The position numbers were made by a program, and so were the translations under genes. Shown here piece after piece: positions 35,301-46,567 of a stretch of DNA of 64,000 nucleotides. The notes beneath the pieces were generated by a model. That model made no database searches. It was given only the letters and a program-made list of their open reading frames with translations, and was not told the DNA's origin. Every line of letters starts with the position of its first letter. The stretch's first letter is position 1. Source of the DNA: Adenanthera pavonina (lineage: Eukaryota; Streptophyta; Magnoliopsida; Fabales; Fabaceae); NCBI GenBank assembly GCA_026686845.1, contig JAIVEN010000015.1:26765501-26829500 (forward strand), given 5' to 3'.

Positions 35301-35545
35301 ATTTTGTTGTATTTTGTCCCTGCTTCTTCATCTGTATGAGTTATTATGGCTTATTTAGAATCTATCAAAATTAACTCATAATATCTTCTATCTTTTTTGA
35401 AATTTGTGGGCAAGAAATTCCACATTTCTTCTGTCTCATGGGATGGAAACAAAGCCTTAATGGTGTCGACAATGTTATTTTTGTAATATTCTTCTTCCAA
35501 GGGACATACTGTTAAAATATATTTCTTGGGTACATATTGCAATTC
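35301..35545 (-). pseudogene. Caulimovirid polyprotein segment after RNase H
   Basis: The minus-strand reading MQYVPKKYILTVCPLEEEYY and then MWNFLPTNFKKDRRYYELIL (35542-35351) follows RNase H and would lead into the block at 26331-25600. This arrangement is found in several plant pararetrovirus polyproteins. It is cut at 35301 by the family D solo LTR. A stop lies upstream at 35545. Confidence 0.6.
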
Positions 35546-35899
35546 TTCATTGTCTATAGACTACTGGGTTAAATTCTATTGGTATATCTAGGATGGTTAA
35601 CTATAGGTTTAGAACTAGTGGCATAGTCTTGTGGTTGTACTAGTTTGGCTGTAACTTTTGCGAGTTAATGGGGAAGTTACCCCTTTGCCTTTATCTTGAG
35701 GATTACCCTGTACTGAACTCATGATAGCTGAACATCTTTTTCCTATAGGAATTTTCTTGTCAAAAAATTTGGTAAAGAATTATTTCCTCCTTTTATAAAT
35801 TCTATTTCAAGATCAAAACATGATAAAATAGCTTGCCATCTTACGAAAATATGTTTAGAAACAAGATTTTTAACATCTTTTTGTAAAACATTTTTTGCT

Positions 35900-36340
35900 G
35901 CCTTGCAATCAATTTGCAACAAAAATTCTTGATTTATTACTACTTGTATAACAAAAATTATTTCCTCCTTTTATAAATTCTTGATTTATTAATACATTTT
36001 TTGCTGCCTTGCAATCAATTTGCAACGAAAATTCTTGAAATTTTGAAATACATAATACTATGGATAAAACTTCTTTCTTTATGGTGGAGTACCTTTGTTG
36101 GGTTTTTGTCCATGATCCTAAATAATATCTTACTACTTGTTCTTTTTCTCCTAAGGTTTGTTTTAATATGCCTTCATAACCTATTTCTGAAACCTTTATT
36201 TCTACTATCTTTTTAACCTTTGAGTTTGCTATTCCTAAATAGGGAAGACTCTTGACTTGTCTTTTTATGTCTTTTACTATTTGAGTCATTTTAATATTCC
36301 ATTTAGGTGAATTTTTCTTAAGTCTTGAAAATAAAGGCAT
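35900..36340 (-). pseudogene. Caulimovirid RNase H
   Basis: The minus-strand reading begins PLFSRLKKNSPKW and continues through VKSLPYLGIANS, GYEGILKQ and QRYSTIKKEVLSIVLCISKF to LQIDCKAAKN. The fold is that of a pararetrovirus RNase H. The first catalytic Asp is replaced (EIKVS where ET-D-x-S is usual). The 3' part holds a local duplication: the string around TTTTTTGCTGCCTTGCAATC occurs at 35890 and again at 35997, and TTATTTCCTCCTTTTATAAATTC occurs at 35784 and 35957. Dead copy. Confidence 0.75.
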
Positions 36341-36390
36341 TATTTTAATTCTTAAATTGGGTAGGAAATATGAAACATAATTAAGACATC

Positions 36391-37230
36391 CTAAAAATCT
36401 CGTAATTGGGTTTTATCTTTTATTTCTTCTAGAAATTTATTTGCAAATTCTATGACTCTACTAGGAGGAGTAACTGGCCCTTGATATATTTCTAATCCTA
36501 AAAATTTGACTTTTACTTGAAATAATTTCATCTTTTTGGTAGAAACTATTAAACCATTTTTCTTTTTTATTTCATAAAATTCTTGAAAATGTTTAAAATG
36601 GTGTTCAATAGAATTTGAAAACACTAAATCATCATCAATATAGACTATGACAAATTTGCTATAGGGATAAAATATATCTTTTAGTATTTGTTGAAATTTA
36701 GATAGAGCATTTTTTAAGCCAAAAGACATAACGTTCTATTCATAAGGGCTAAAAGGCACAGTAAATGCTATTTTATATTTGTCTTTTTCTTCTATTTGTA
36801 TCTGATAATATCCTGACTTTAAGTCCAACTTTGAAAATATTGATGCATTAGACAATCTTCATATTAAGTCTTTTTTGTTGGGTATAGGGTACCTTATCTA
36901 TCTTAGCACTTTATTCAGAGTTTTATAATTTATAATTAATCTTGGGCCTCCTCTTTTTATTTTTGCATGATTTTGTACATAGAGTGCCGAAGAACTCTAA
37001 GGTGATTTACTAGGTCTTGTTAATTTTTTATCTAAAAGTTCATGTTTTTATTTTTTTTTTTTACAATATTCTAATAATTCTTGATTCATTTGTATAGGTC
37101 TAGCTTTATTAGGTACGTCTTTTTCATTAAATTTTTTTTCGTAAGGTAAACTTACTACATGCTTCTTTCTACCCCAGAATGCATTTGAATGTTTTGAGCA
37201 TATTTCTTTTTCGAATTATTTCTTCATTTC
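36391..37230 (-). pseudogene. Caulimovirid reverse transcriptase
   Basis: From N to C on the minus strand: EKDVPNKARPIQMNQELLEY (about 37130-37070), a decayed central part with stops, a conserved fingers-to-palm region near 36900-36740, then SFGLKNALSKFQQIL, the catalytic YIDDDLVFS (about 36640), HFKHFQEFYEIKKKNGLIVS and KMKLFQVKVKFLGLEIYQG. A YIDD motif, the LFQ-K-FLG block and the VIEFANKF tail are typical for Caulimoviridae rather than gypsy elements. Pararetroviruses lack integrase and none is seen here. Multiple stops. Confidence 0.85.
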
Positions 37231-38032
37231 TTCTATCCTATTTTTTATATTTTGATTCTTCATTTGTTCTTCTATTCTTTTGAAAAAAAATTATTTGATT
37301 TTGTTTTCTCTTGATTACATTAATTTTGAAAATAGAGTCTTCGTTTAACATAATTATTTCTTTTATTATTGGGGGTTTTATCCATTTAAATATTACTCTT
37401 TTTCCTCCTACTTTAGTCATAATCCTCGAATAGGTCATTTCAAAGGGTATTATTTGTTGTAAAAATGGTGCCTCTAACATAGCAAGTTCACTTGAATCTT
37501 TTACTAAAATAAAAGCATTTTAAAAACATATTCCTTCATTACAAATATGAGTATTAGTTAGTTTATATTTTATATTTAGTTTATTATTGTTATCTGTAGA
37601 TAAACTTTCTAATATTTTTTCATAATCCTTTGTGGGTATTAACCGTTCTTGAGTACAATTTAAATTTTCTCCCGAGTCTACTAAAGCTATTATATTTTTA
37701 GAGTATTCTTTATTTATAACAATTTTTATTTGATAGTACCATTTTATAAAGGTAACTTGAGCTATTCTCATTAGAAATTTCTCTTGATTTATTTCATTGG
37801 ATACTTCTTTTAGGGCATCATTTTCTTCATTTTTTACTGGATTTTCTTTATTTTCTAATTTTGCCTTTATTTGTAAAATTTTTAATTCTTTATTTATTTC
37901 TTCTTATTTTATTTCTTTAATTCCTTCCTTTGGTATCCTAATCTCTTCCTTAATATTTTTTATTTCTTGTTGTAACCCTTTTACTCCTACTTGCGGTTGT
38001 GCATCATCAAATCTATTTAATATTTCTATCAT
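37231..38032 (-). pseudogene. Caulimovirid ORF start with aspartic protease
   Basis: An ATG at 38032 opens a Glu/Lys-rich, coiled-coil-like stretch with stops (to about 37780). An aspartic protease follows, with IIALVDSGENLNC (active-site D-S-G, about 37690), and then a second lobe and linker to the reverse transcriptase (37480-37238). No movement-protein or coat-protein zinc knuckle is visible between the leader and the protease, so the usual 5' part of the polyprotein is deleted or lies in another ORF not integrated here. Confidence 0.7.
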
Positions 38033-38045
38033 AGTTGACTATAAT

Positions 38046-38510
38046 AAAAAATATGAACACAAGGAAAATGACTATAATACAAAATATTATTTCCAAATTA
38101 AAAACTTACAAAATAGATGAGTTGGCTAGAAAATGGGAGAAGTACAGGGAATTTTGAAGATAAGGAAGAGAATAGAAGAGGTGTAGTAGAGTGAAATTTA
38201 ATTGTGTCTATCTTGATGCAAGAGTGAGCTTTTTATAGAGGGCTCCTTTTTGCATTTCATTTTCATTTTCATGTCATTTACTATAGGTATAGCATATGTT
38301 ATGAACAATTATCTCTGAGCTCTTTTGCTTTTTTAGATTAGATTCCTTTTGTCTCAGACATGTCTTCCTCATGATTAAAGATTCTTTCTTTTTCTTTTGT
38401 CATTTTCTCTTTTCCTTTTTTCCTTTTTCTTTTTCTCTTTTTTCATACAATCTTTTCCTTTTGCCATTTTTTCTCTCGTCTTTACTTTTCTTTTCCTTTT
38501 CAACTTTTGT
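38046..38510 (-). promoter_or_regulatory. Caulimovirid leader with TATA box, upstream copy
   Basis: Purine-rich on the minus strand, with a TATA-type box CTATAAAAAGC at about 38228-38238, roughly 200 bases before the ORF start. It repeats at 25040-25590 after the ORF end. It is probably the viral promoter and RNA leader. At 38511 it joins Helitron sequence abruptly. Confidence 0.6.
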
Positions 38511-38513
38511 TTG

Positions 38514-38908
38514 TGTAGAAGGCTCATTCATAATTAAGTTAGCTAGGTAATGAAATGAAAATAGTGAATGAAATTTGGTTATAAGAAAAATCTATTGAAG
38601 CAGTATTACATATATTGGTGGAAATAGATTTTGGGTAAAAAAAAATTTGGTGAAAACAAATTGGTACTCGAGTTTTGTTTTAGATTTGGAATTTTCTAGA
38701 TGTAAGTTTATATGATAATTTATTTTTATTTAAATTAGCATTCAGGTAAAAATAAGTTGCATCTTTGTGCTATACTTCACAAAAATATTTAGATTTAGAG
38801 TAGTCCTTGCATTATTTGAATAGGTTTGTTTTTTTATCTTCATTAGAAATTCCTTCTTTTTTATATCTTTGACTTCATATATTAATTTTTTTTCTTTTTC
38901 TTTTTTAG
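38514..38908 (+). repeat. Helitron intron-like block, copy 2
   Basis: Matches 9263-9641 (starts GTGTAGAAGGCTCATTC) and ends in a long T-rich tract and TTTTTTAG at 38908, a good 3' splice site, directly before the Helitron_like_N exon. Confidence 0.7.
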
Positions 38909-39716
38909 TCCACAGGATATAAAATCAGTTCTTCATCTAGAAATTATGGAGAATATAATGAATGTGTTGAATGATATTCCATATGTGAAGAAATATAGAA
39001 TAACAGTTGAAGTAAAAAGAGATTACTCAAGTATAGATATAAAAATTGATTTGATTAACCTGAGTGGCCAATATGGTAGATGTTATAATTTACCATCATT
39101 ATCAGATGTTGTTGCACTTATTTTTGGTGATTTTGATCAGTCTTATATGGGAAGAGATTATCATACAAAAGAAATCTAGAAAGTTTAAAGGAATTAATGA
39201 AATACATTTTGCCTATATCTCTTTATAGTACCCCATCTTATTCCCATTTGGTGATGGGGATATCAAAGTGGAATGTTGCATAATTATGTATTAGACAGTG
39301 TTGGCTCTAAAAGAAACGCCATCATTCTTCATGAGTATATTGCCTATAGATTAATGAGGAGAAGGGATGATGAATCTATTTTGCTTCACTCGGGTAGACT
39401 TCATCTACAATTTATTGTTAACGCATATACAATGATTGAAGCACAAAGGTTGAAATTTATTAGAGAAAATCAATCTAAACTTAGGGTGGACATGTATAAA
39501 AGATTATCTAATGCTATTCTTAGTGGAGAAACTAAAGCAATAAATACTAGTAAGAGAATTGTGTTGCCATCTTCTCTTACTAGTGGAGCAAGATATCTAA
39601 TAAACAATTATCAAGATGCTATGACTATATGCATATGGGCTAGTTATCCAAATGCTTTTATCACCTTCACTTGTCGTGACCTAAAATACAGAGATATTAC
39701 AATCAATATTCATTGA
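38909..39716 (+). pseudogene. Helitron Rep nuclease N-terminal domain (Helitron_like_N)
   Basis: Two open stretches in one plus-strand gene. The first (38946-39179) holds YVKKYRITVEV and then GRCYNLPSLSDVVALIFGD, the segment before the Rep domain. After a broken 90-base part, the second (39273-39716) shows HEYIAYRLMRRRDDESILLH, GRLHLQFIVNAYTMIEAQRL, KFIRENQSKLR, RIVLPSSLTSGARYLINNYQDAMTI and PNAFITFTCRD. This is the core of the Helitron_like_N family. Sequence ends before the HUH nuclease motif and helicase. The missing upstream exon type is seen at 8651-9095. Confidence 0.85.
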
Positions 39717-40132
39717 GTTCTATAGTTTTACTAGTAGAGTGAAAGTTAATTATGTCAAAAGTTTGTAGAGAATGAAAAATCTAGTTTTTATCCTTTGATT
39801 GATAGATTACTATGGCTTGTGTTGACTCTTCCTATAATATCCCTATTTTTATAGGATGTTATAAAATAAATAAAAGATAAGAAACAAAGTGAGATGAAAA
39901 AATTATATACTCGGGTTTTAGAAGGAATTAATTTCTCATCTAATTTTTAAAAGAAGTTATGTTTGGTCCTTAATTGGAATTAATTTTTCATAAGGTCCTT
40001 ATAAAAAATTAATTCTAGAACTTACCTCGGAAGATATACAATATACTACTTGAATGGAAGCCTGTCTTGAGCAGAGTGCAACTATATAAGTATTGCATAG
40101 CTGGGAGGTTTAGGTTGAGTGATAGACCAATT
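39717..40132. other. Gap between Helitron and LTR fragments
   Basis: Nothing recognisable. A TATATAAG near 40084 is isolated. Confidence 0.35.
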
Positions 40133-40500
40133 TCATGCTCAACTACTCAAAATCCTAAGCAAGAAGACATAGAACCCAAAGAATAGAACTTACCTCAAGT
40201 GGCTTGCTTCTTCTCTTCCCTGCTCTCCTCCTTCTTTCAGGTGCTCACTCCTCTTTTCTTTGGTGTTTTCAGAACTCACTGACTTCCTTTTTCCATGTAA
40301 GAATAAGCCAAAATGAGAGAGTAGAGAGAGATGTTATAAAAACTCCAAGCCAACCATTAATGTCCAAGTGTTAACAAGGCTTTGCAAAGCCTTCTTGAAG
40401 AAGTTTGTTAAAAATATTAAAACATATAATTTCAGCACATGGGCTACTAAAAAGTGACGTCCAAAATAACTAACTTGGCTAATTACCTTGCTAATAATGA
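40133..40500 (-). mobile_element. Family D LTR fragment, copy 4
   Basis: Matches 63690-64000 closely from CTCAACTACTCAAAA to CACATGGGCT, in the same orientation. It lies directly beyond the probable end of copy 3, so parts of two family D LTRs stand head to tail with no interior between them. Confidence 0.65.
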
Positions 40501-40589
40501 CTACTTTTTTTTTCTTTTACTTTTGTTTTAAAATGCTTTACCATCTTTGAGAAGTATTGGACAAAATCAATTAAATAAATTCCCTCCAT

Positions 40590-41758
40590 ATCCCTTGCAG
40601 CCTTGGCCCATTTTCCCATGAATTAGGCCTCATTAGAGTCCAAATATGCTTGATTAGAATCTTGAATCACATAAAAATTAAAAACAATTTTCATTTTTTC
40701 CAGTACTGTTCACATTTCCATTTTTCCGATGAAATTAGAAAATTCATAACTAATTTTACAAAAATTATATTGAAGTGATTGAAGACTCTAAAAATAGCTA
40801 AAACGATTATGTACATGGAAAAATAATAATTTCAACACTCACTATGCCAATTTGCACAGTTTATTCCTTTAATATTACTATACATTTGGTCATTTTATAT
40901 CTTCAAAAGATTTTGGCCTTAAATTTAAAAATTCATATCTCCTTCTATTTTGAACCAAATAATGCTGACTATATGTAATTTGAAATCCCTGTTTGTCTAC
41001 TTGATACAAATATTTTTATTATACATTTATTCTACTTGCATAAGGCATGACATTAACTTAAATTGTAAAGGGTCATAATTCAACTTTTACTGCAATAGAT
41101 TTGGGAAAACCTCCAATTTCTTCTATTATATAGCTCTAGTTACCTCCAAATCAGTGTCATATGAAACTTAAAACATAGATCTTTCTATACATATAAGCCA
41201 CAAAATTTTTTGAGCTATATACAATTTTATATTATCTTTTGAATTTTTTAGTACCTAACTTTCAGTTTCTAGTTTTCCCAATTTTGCCTTGTTCTAAACC
41301 TTAATTTTGAAAATTCACCATAAATTGTACACATTTTCAATTTAGGTATTCCTTTGCTCTATGGAAATCCTATTCCATCTACTTTTAAAACAAATAAATT
41401 ACTTAAACTAATTGCCCTGTTTCACTGAACAGCGGCTACGTTTCTATCAGGATATTCAGATTAAGCATTTTCATTCATATGTTGGCAAAATGAGCTATGT
41501 ATCATAATTACATCATCATTCATAGTACCACATACATACATAACATAATGAGAAACAAAGAAATAGATGATAACAAATAATGACAGCATCACTCATCTAT
41601 ATATATATGGATACAAATGTTCACATCATAACATAATAACTTGCATAATCAACCACTCATTATCTTCTTAACACATCTAGCTCCTTCCTTAGCCATTTTC
41701 CATGGTTTTTCCCTAACATGGTTAGTGATTTAGTGGACGTGAGATTCAAAGAATCTTA
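40590..41758 (-). mobile_element. Family D LTR, copy 3, 3' part
   Basis: The reverse complement matches 6500-7640 of copy 1, for example the block TTAAGTTTCATATRA and GGAGGTTTRCCCAAA (41170-41090 here, 7060-7140 there). It is interrupted at 41758 by element B and continues at 62954. The left border near 40590 is approximate. Confidence 0.65.
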
Positions 41759-43420
41759 TGTTAGATAGGCTGGCTTCCCAAGAGCGGGGGTGAATTGGGA
41801 AGCTTGAAAATTTTCTACAATATGTCAAGAAAGTGAAGAAAGCAAAGTATAGATGGTAAAACAGAGTATAAGTAAACAAGTTGTAAAAGTTGCTGTAAAG
41901 AGAAGAAAACTCAGCTATTTATCCTAATTCGGTCTCTCCACTTGACCTACGTCCAGTCCCCAAGTCATCACTTGAGATTTTTCACTATTCTGCAAGAATT
42001 CAGTGGGCTTCTTGCAAATGCCTCAGTATAAAGATGATGCTTTGTTTCTAGAGCTCACTCATTCACTCTATGCACTATTACAAAGTGCTTCACAATCCCT
42101 TGTGATATCCTCTCACAAGAAAATCTTTCTTCCAGATGAAGATAAAATTGTTTACAATGATTAAACTCTCTTAAACAGAGTGAATATGAAAGTTGGAGTA
42201 CAAATATTGAAGTGACAGAGTAAGAGACTTTGAGTAGATGATTTTGCAGAGTTTCAGTATATACAAAGTTAAAATCGTTACCCATAACTTCAAATGATGT
42301 TATATTTATAGATTTAGGTCTCAACTATACGTTAGAGACAAAATCTATCCGTTGGAGAAGTTATCCAATAGTTACTCTGAAAAACTATCCGTTAACCAAC
42401 AGCATTTAATGCTTCTGACACTCTGAAATTCGAATTTTAGTTGGTCAATAGACGAATTTCGCAGAAACCAAAGGTTAATAGCTTCAACGTTGAATGCCCG
42501 AAGTTCGTTTGTCATGAAGTGAAATTTGAATTTTGATATTTGGAAAATATTTCTTCGCTGTAACATACGAATTTTCAAGTAGAAAGTTTTTTCTATTAAG
42601 TGTGAACAGTATTTTCAATTTTCTACAGTGCCTTCGAAATTCGAATTTGCAACCCTAAAATTCATCTGTCCGTAGCTGGTTTATAAGGCACAGTAGTTTA
42701 TATAATTCAAAATTCAAATTTTCAAAGGGAAAAGTTTGTCTGTCAAAGATACCCCTTTTCAAACTAACTTCAAAATTCGAATTTATAAATACTGTTATTC
42801 ATATGTCAACATATTATTGCAACAGACTCAAAAGCTGAGTTTCTGAAATTCAAATTTTCATGTTCAAAGTTCGTCTGTCAGTGAGCAATTTTGAAATCCA
42901 ATCCAAACTTGGTTTCAGATGAACTTTGACATAATTTCAGACGAATTTCTTTAGTTTTCATAAGTTTCATTTTGTCTGAAATTCAAATTTTCAAAACCCA
43001 AAGTTCGTCTGTTACAGAAAGCTCTTTTCAGACACTTATCAAAATTAAAATTTTCTCAAGTCAAAATTCGTCTGTCAGAGAAGCTTCTCTTCATACTTGT
43101 TTAGTTTCAATACGAAATTCAAATTTCCAAAGTCAAAGTTCGAATTTTCACCATGACATATCAGTATTAACCTTTCAAACTTCGTCTGTTGGTGGGTGCT
43201 TTTCAATTATTCCATATTTTAACATAGAATCAAGGTTTTAAAAGATCTTTTCATCAAATCAAAGTCTTTTACTCAACTCAATACATTTCTAAACATTCTA
43301 CATTAATCTTTGCACTGATTTCTCTAGGATTTCTCCACTTGAACCTTTTGTGCACCTTTGATATCTTTATTTTAAGCTCTTAAAGGTTAGTTTGGAATCA
43401 TCAAAACACTTGATTCAACA
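41759..43420 (-). mobile_element. 3' LTR of element B
   Basis: Plus-strand ends are TGTTAG and TTCAACA. The polypurine tract at 43421-43438 identifies it as the 3' LTR of a minus-strand element. TATA box (minus TATAAATA) at 42303-42310. Confidence 0.93.
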
Positions 43421-43438
43421 ATCTCCCCCTTTTTGATG
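43421..43438 (-). other. Polypurine tract of element B
   Basis: The minus strand reads CATCAAAAAGGGGGAGAT directly before the LTR start. The same tract stands next to the LTR of element C. Confidence 0.85.
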
Positions 43439-43712
43439 ATGACAAAACAACTTACAAACTGGATTAGTACTTGGGTTTGCTTAAACAAGCTCCCTCTCAA
43501 CATATGCATTATATTTTAAAAAGATATCATATATAGTAAATCAAGTAAAGAGATTCAAAGATTACCAGAAGCAAATCATTGTAGCCAAGGAATTCTTTCA
43601 TTTCATCAAACATTGCTTTACAGATGCAAAATAGTTCAAAAAATATAAGCACAAAACACAAACATCAGAATCATAGCAAAACACCACAAGAGGACTCAAG
43701 CCTAAGTTCTAA

Positions 43713-44589
43713 TCACTTCTTCTTTGACTTGGTCTTCTTGCTGTAAGTCTTTCCAGATGGCTCAACAGCAGACTTGCCAGTTTGCTTACTCTTCTCCCCC
43801 TTTTTGGCATCATCAAGAAGGTGAACATAATCAACCGGAGGAGGGATTTGAGAAACTGGAATAGCTTTGTGGGGCACAGGAGCAAAAGGCAGATGAGGCT
43901 CAGAAGGCTCAGGGCTTGGATCCTCATCATCAGAGACCTCAAGCAGCTCTTGCATCTTTTGTCTGGAAAGAGCCAATTGAGCTCTTTGTTCTTCTGAAAG
44001 ACCATGTGCAGTGAGAGATGAAGGAGCAGGGTCATCAGAAGGAAACATTTCTTCAAGCCTTCTTCTCTGAGCTTGCAAGAGAGCATTGCAAGCAATAGCT
44101 TCCAAATCAACAAAAGGCACAATACTCTTTTCTTCATTTCTGGCAACCTCCATGATTGATGAAGTAGAAATGGCTGCCACTATTCTTTCTACTTGCTCAA
44201 ATTCTTGCTGGGACAAGATTGACTCTTGAGTATCTGCAGTAATAGGCTCATGAAAGCTTGAATCCTGAGGTACCTTCTTGCTGTAGGGAGGCATCTTCAA
44301 CAAAGAAGAGATCTTCAGATTTTCCTACTCCCTTCCCAATCCATCTTCCTTCATTTCTTTCAATCCCCATTCTTTGAAGCTCCTCTTCCTTGAAAATCTC
44401 ACTAGGCTTCCCTTTCCCCTTCTCAAGGTGTTGAATTCTAGCATATTGTAGAATTCTAGAAATGATTGCTGTATAGGGAAGTGTGGAATCTTTCCTCTGA
44501 TCCCTTGCCTTGATCATGCATTGGAGTATTATATGTCCTATTTTGATGAGTTTTCCACGCATGATTGTTGTCATCACATGTGCCTCTAC
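43713..44589 (-). pseudogene. Extra ORF (ORF3) of element B, C-terminal part
   Basis: Minus strand, starting at the insertion point of element C with VEAHVMTTIMRGKLIKIGHI and continuing KARDQRKDSTLPYTAIISR to LFFVEDASLQQEG. The Pro-rich middle known from element C is deleted at about 44270, shifting the frame. The tail holds EQVERIVAAIS, CNALLQAQRRRLEEMF, LSEEQRAQLALSRQ, QELLEVSDDED and a basic end (KKTKSKKK). The N-terminal part of the same ORF is at 54630-55302. See element C for the full description. Confidence 0.8.
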
Positions 44590-46224
44590 TGTTAGTGAGG
44601 CTGACTTCCCAAGAGGGGGGTGAATTGGGAAGATTAAAAATTTTCTGCACAAAGTGAGAATGATGAAGAAAGCAAGGTATAATGAAAAACAGAGTATAAA
44701 GCAATAAGCTAAAAGAAAAGAGATAGGGAGAAAAAACTCAGATATTTATCCTGGTTCGGTCTTTCATCTTCACCTATGTCCAGTCCCCAAGTCACCACTT
44801 GAGATTTTCCACTATACTGCAAGAATTCAACGGGCTTCTTGCAAATGCCACTGTACAACGTGTATGCTCTATTTTCTAGAGCTCACTCAATCTCTTTCTG
44901 CACTCACACCAAGTGCTTTACAATCTCTTTGATATCTCTTCACAAGTAAATCTATCTTCCAGATGAAGATTAGATTGTTTACAAAGATGAAACTCTCTTG
45001 AATAGAGTGAATATGAAAGTTGAAGAGCAAATATTGAAATAAGAGGGTAAAAGTCTTTGAGTAGAAGATTTGGCAGAATTTCAGTATATACAAAGTTTGA
45101 TTCGTTACCCACAACTTCAATTGATGTTGTATTTATAGTTTTAGGTCACAAATGTCCATTAGAGACAAAATCTATCCGTTGGAGAAGTTATCCAATGGTT
45201 ACTCTGAAAAACTATCCGTTAACCAACCGCATTTAATGCTTTGAATTTCGGTTGGTCAATAAACGAATTTCGAAGGAACCGAAGGTTAAAGCTTCCAATG
45301 TTGAAATACTGAAGTTCATATGTTCATGAAGTGAAATTTGAATTTTGAAACTTAGAAACTATTTCCACGTTGTGACATGTGAATTTTCAAGAAGAAAGTT
45401 TTTCTGTTAAGTGTGAACAGTGTTTTCAATTTGCTACAGTGCCTTCAAAATTCGAATTTTGGAACCCCAAAATTCGTCTGTTCGCAGCAGGCTCAAAAGA
45501 CACAGTAGTTCATTTACTCTGAAATTCAAATTTTCAAAGAGTGAAGTTTGTCTGTCAGAGAAACCTCTTTTCAGACTTACTTCAACATTCGAATTTGTAA
45601 ACACTGTCCTTCGTATGTCATTATGTTATTTTAACAGACTCACAACTTTAGCTTCTGAAATTCGAATTTCCTTGTTCAAAATTCGTCTGTCAGTGACCAG
45701 TTTTGAAACTTGATATGATCTTGATTTCAGATGAACTTTAACATTGTTTCAGACGAATTTCTTTAGTTTTCATAAATTTCATTTTATCTGAAATTCGAAT
45801 GTTCAAGGCTCAAAGTTCGTCTGTTGCTCAACAGCTTCTTTCAGATACTTATGAAAATTTGAATTTTGTAAAATCAAAATTCGTCTGTCAGAAAGGCATC
45901 TCTTCAGACTTATTAAGTTTTAGCTCGAAATTCGAATTTCCAAAGTCAAAGTTTGAATTTCCAACATGACAGTTCAATGTAAACTTTTCAAAGTTCGTCT
46001 ATTTGTGGGTATTTTTCAAATATTTCATTATTCAACATAAAATCAAGTTTTTAAAGCTTCTTTTCATCAAATCAAAGTCTTTTACCCATGTCAAAAGATC
46101 CTACAACATTCCTAGCAATGATTACTCAAATTTTCTTCACTTGAGACACTTTGAACTCCTTTGATATCTTCAATCAAAGCTCTTGAGAGTTGATTTAGAA
46201 TCATCAAAACTTCTTGATTCAACA
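44590..46224 (-). mobile_element. 3' LTR of element C
   Basis: Plus-strand ends TGTTAG and TTCAACA, 1635 bp, with a polypurine tract beyond its right end. It is nearly identical to the truncated copy at 53468-54629, with roughly a dozen differences in the first 400 bases. That is fewer than between the LTRs of B and agrees with C being the later insertion. Its left side abuts the extra ORF of B after TCTAC. TATA box at 45130-45137. Confidence 0.92.
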
Positions 46225-46240
46225 TTCTCCCCGTTTTTGA
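46225..46240 (-). other. Polypurine tract of element C
   Basis: The minus strand reads TCAAAAACGGGGAGAA directly before the LTR start; one C interrupts the purine run. Confidence 0.8.
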
Positions 46241-46567
46241 TGATAACAAAATAACTTACAAACTGGATTAGTACTTGGGTTTGCTTTAGCAAGCTCCCCC
46301 TCAACATATACATTATATTTCAAAAGATATCATATATAGCACATCAGTGAAGAGATTCAAGAAGTGATAAGTACAAATCATTGCAACCAAGGAATTCATT
46401 CATTTCAACACATGATGCTTTACAGGGACAAAAGTTAATCAAAGTTCTTCTAAATACACATAATAAGTACAAAATGCAAATAGTTAAAACAACCAACAAA
46501 AACACAAGCAAGAGTATTGGACAGCACTACAAGAGGACTCAAGCCTAAAGTCTGAACATTTCTTCAA

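Noticed and set aside
25040..38510. Treating the viral block as a gypsy retrotransposon with LTRs
   Set aside because: The reverse transcriptase and RNase H blocks are caulimovirid in type, no integrase is seen, and the terminal repeats lack clear TG..CA ends. The option is still listed as a check under the terminal-leader finding.
43709..44146. Leu-rich minus-strand ORF (also 46564-46953 and 47347-47772)
   Set aside because: Alternate-frame shadows of the extra ORF, whose own frame is conserved between B and C.
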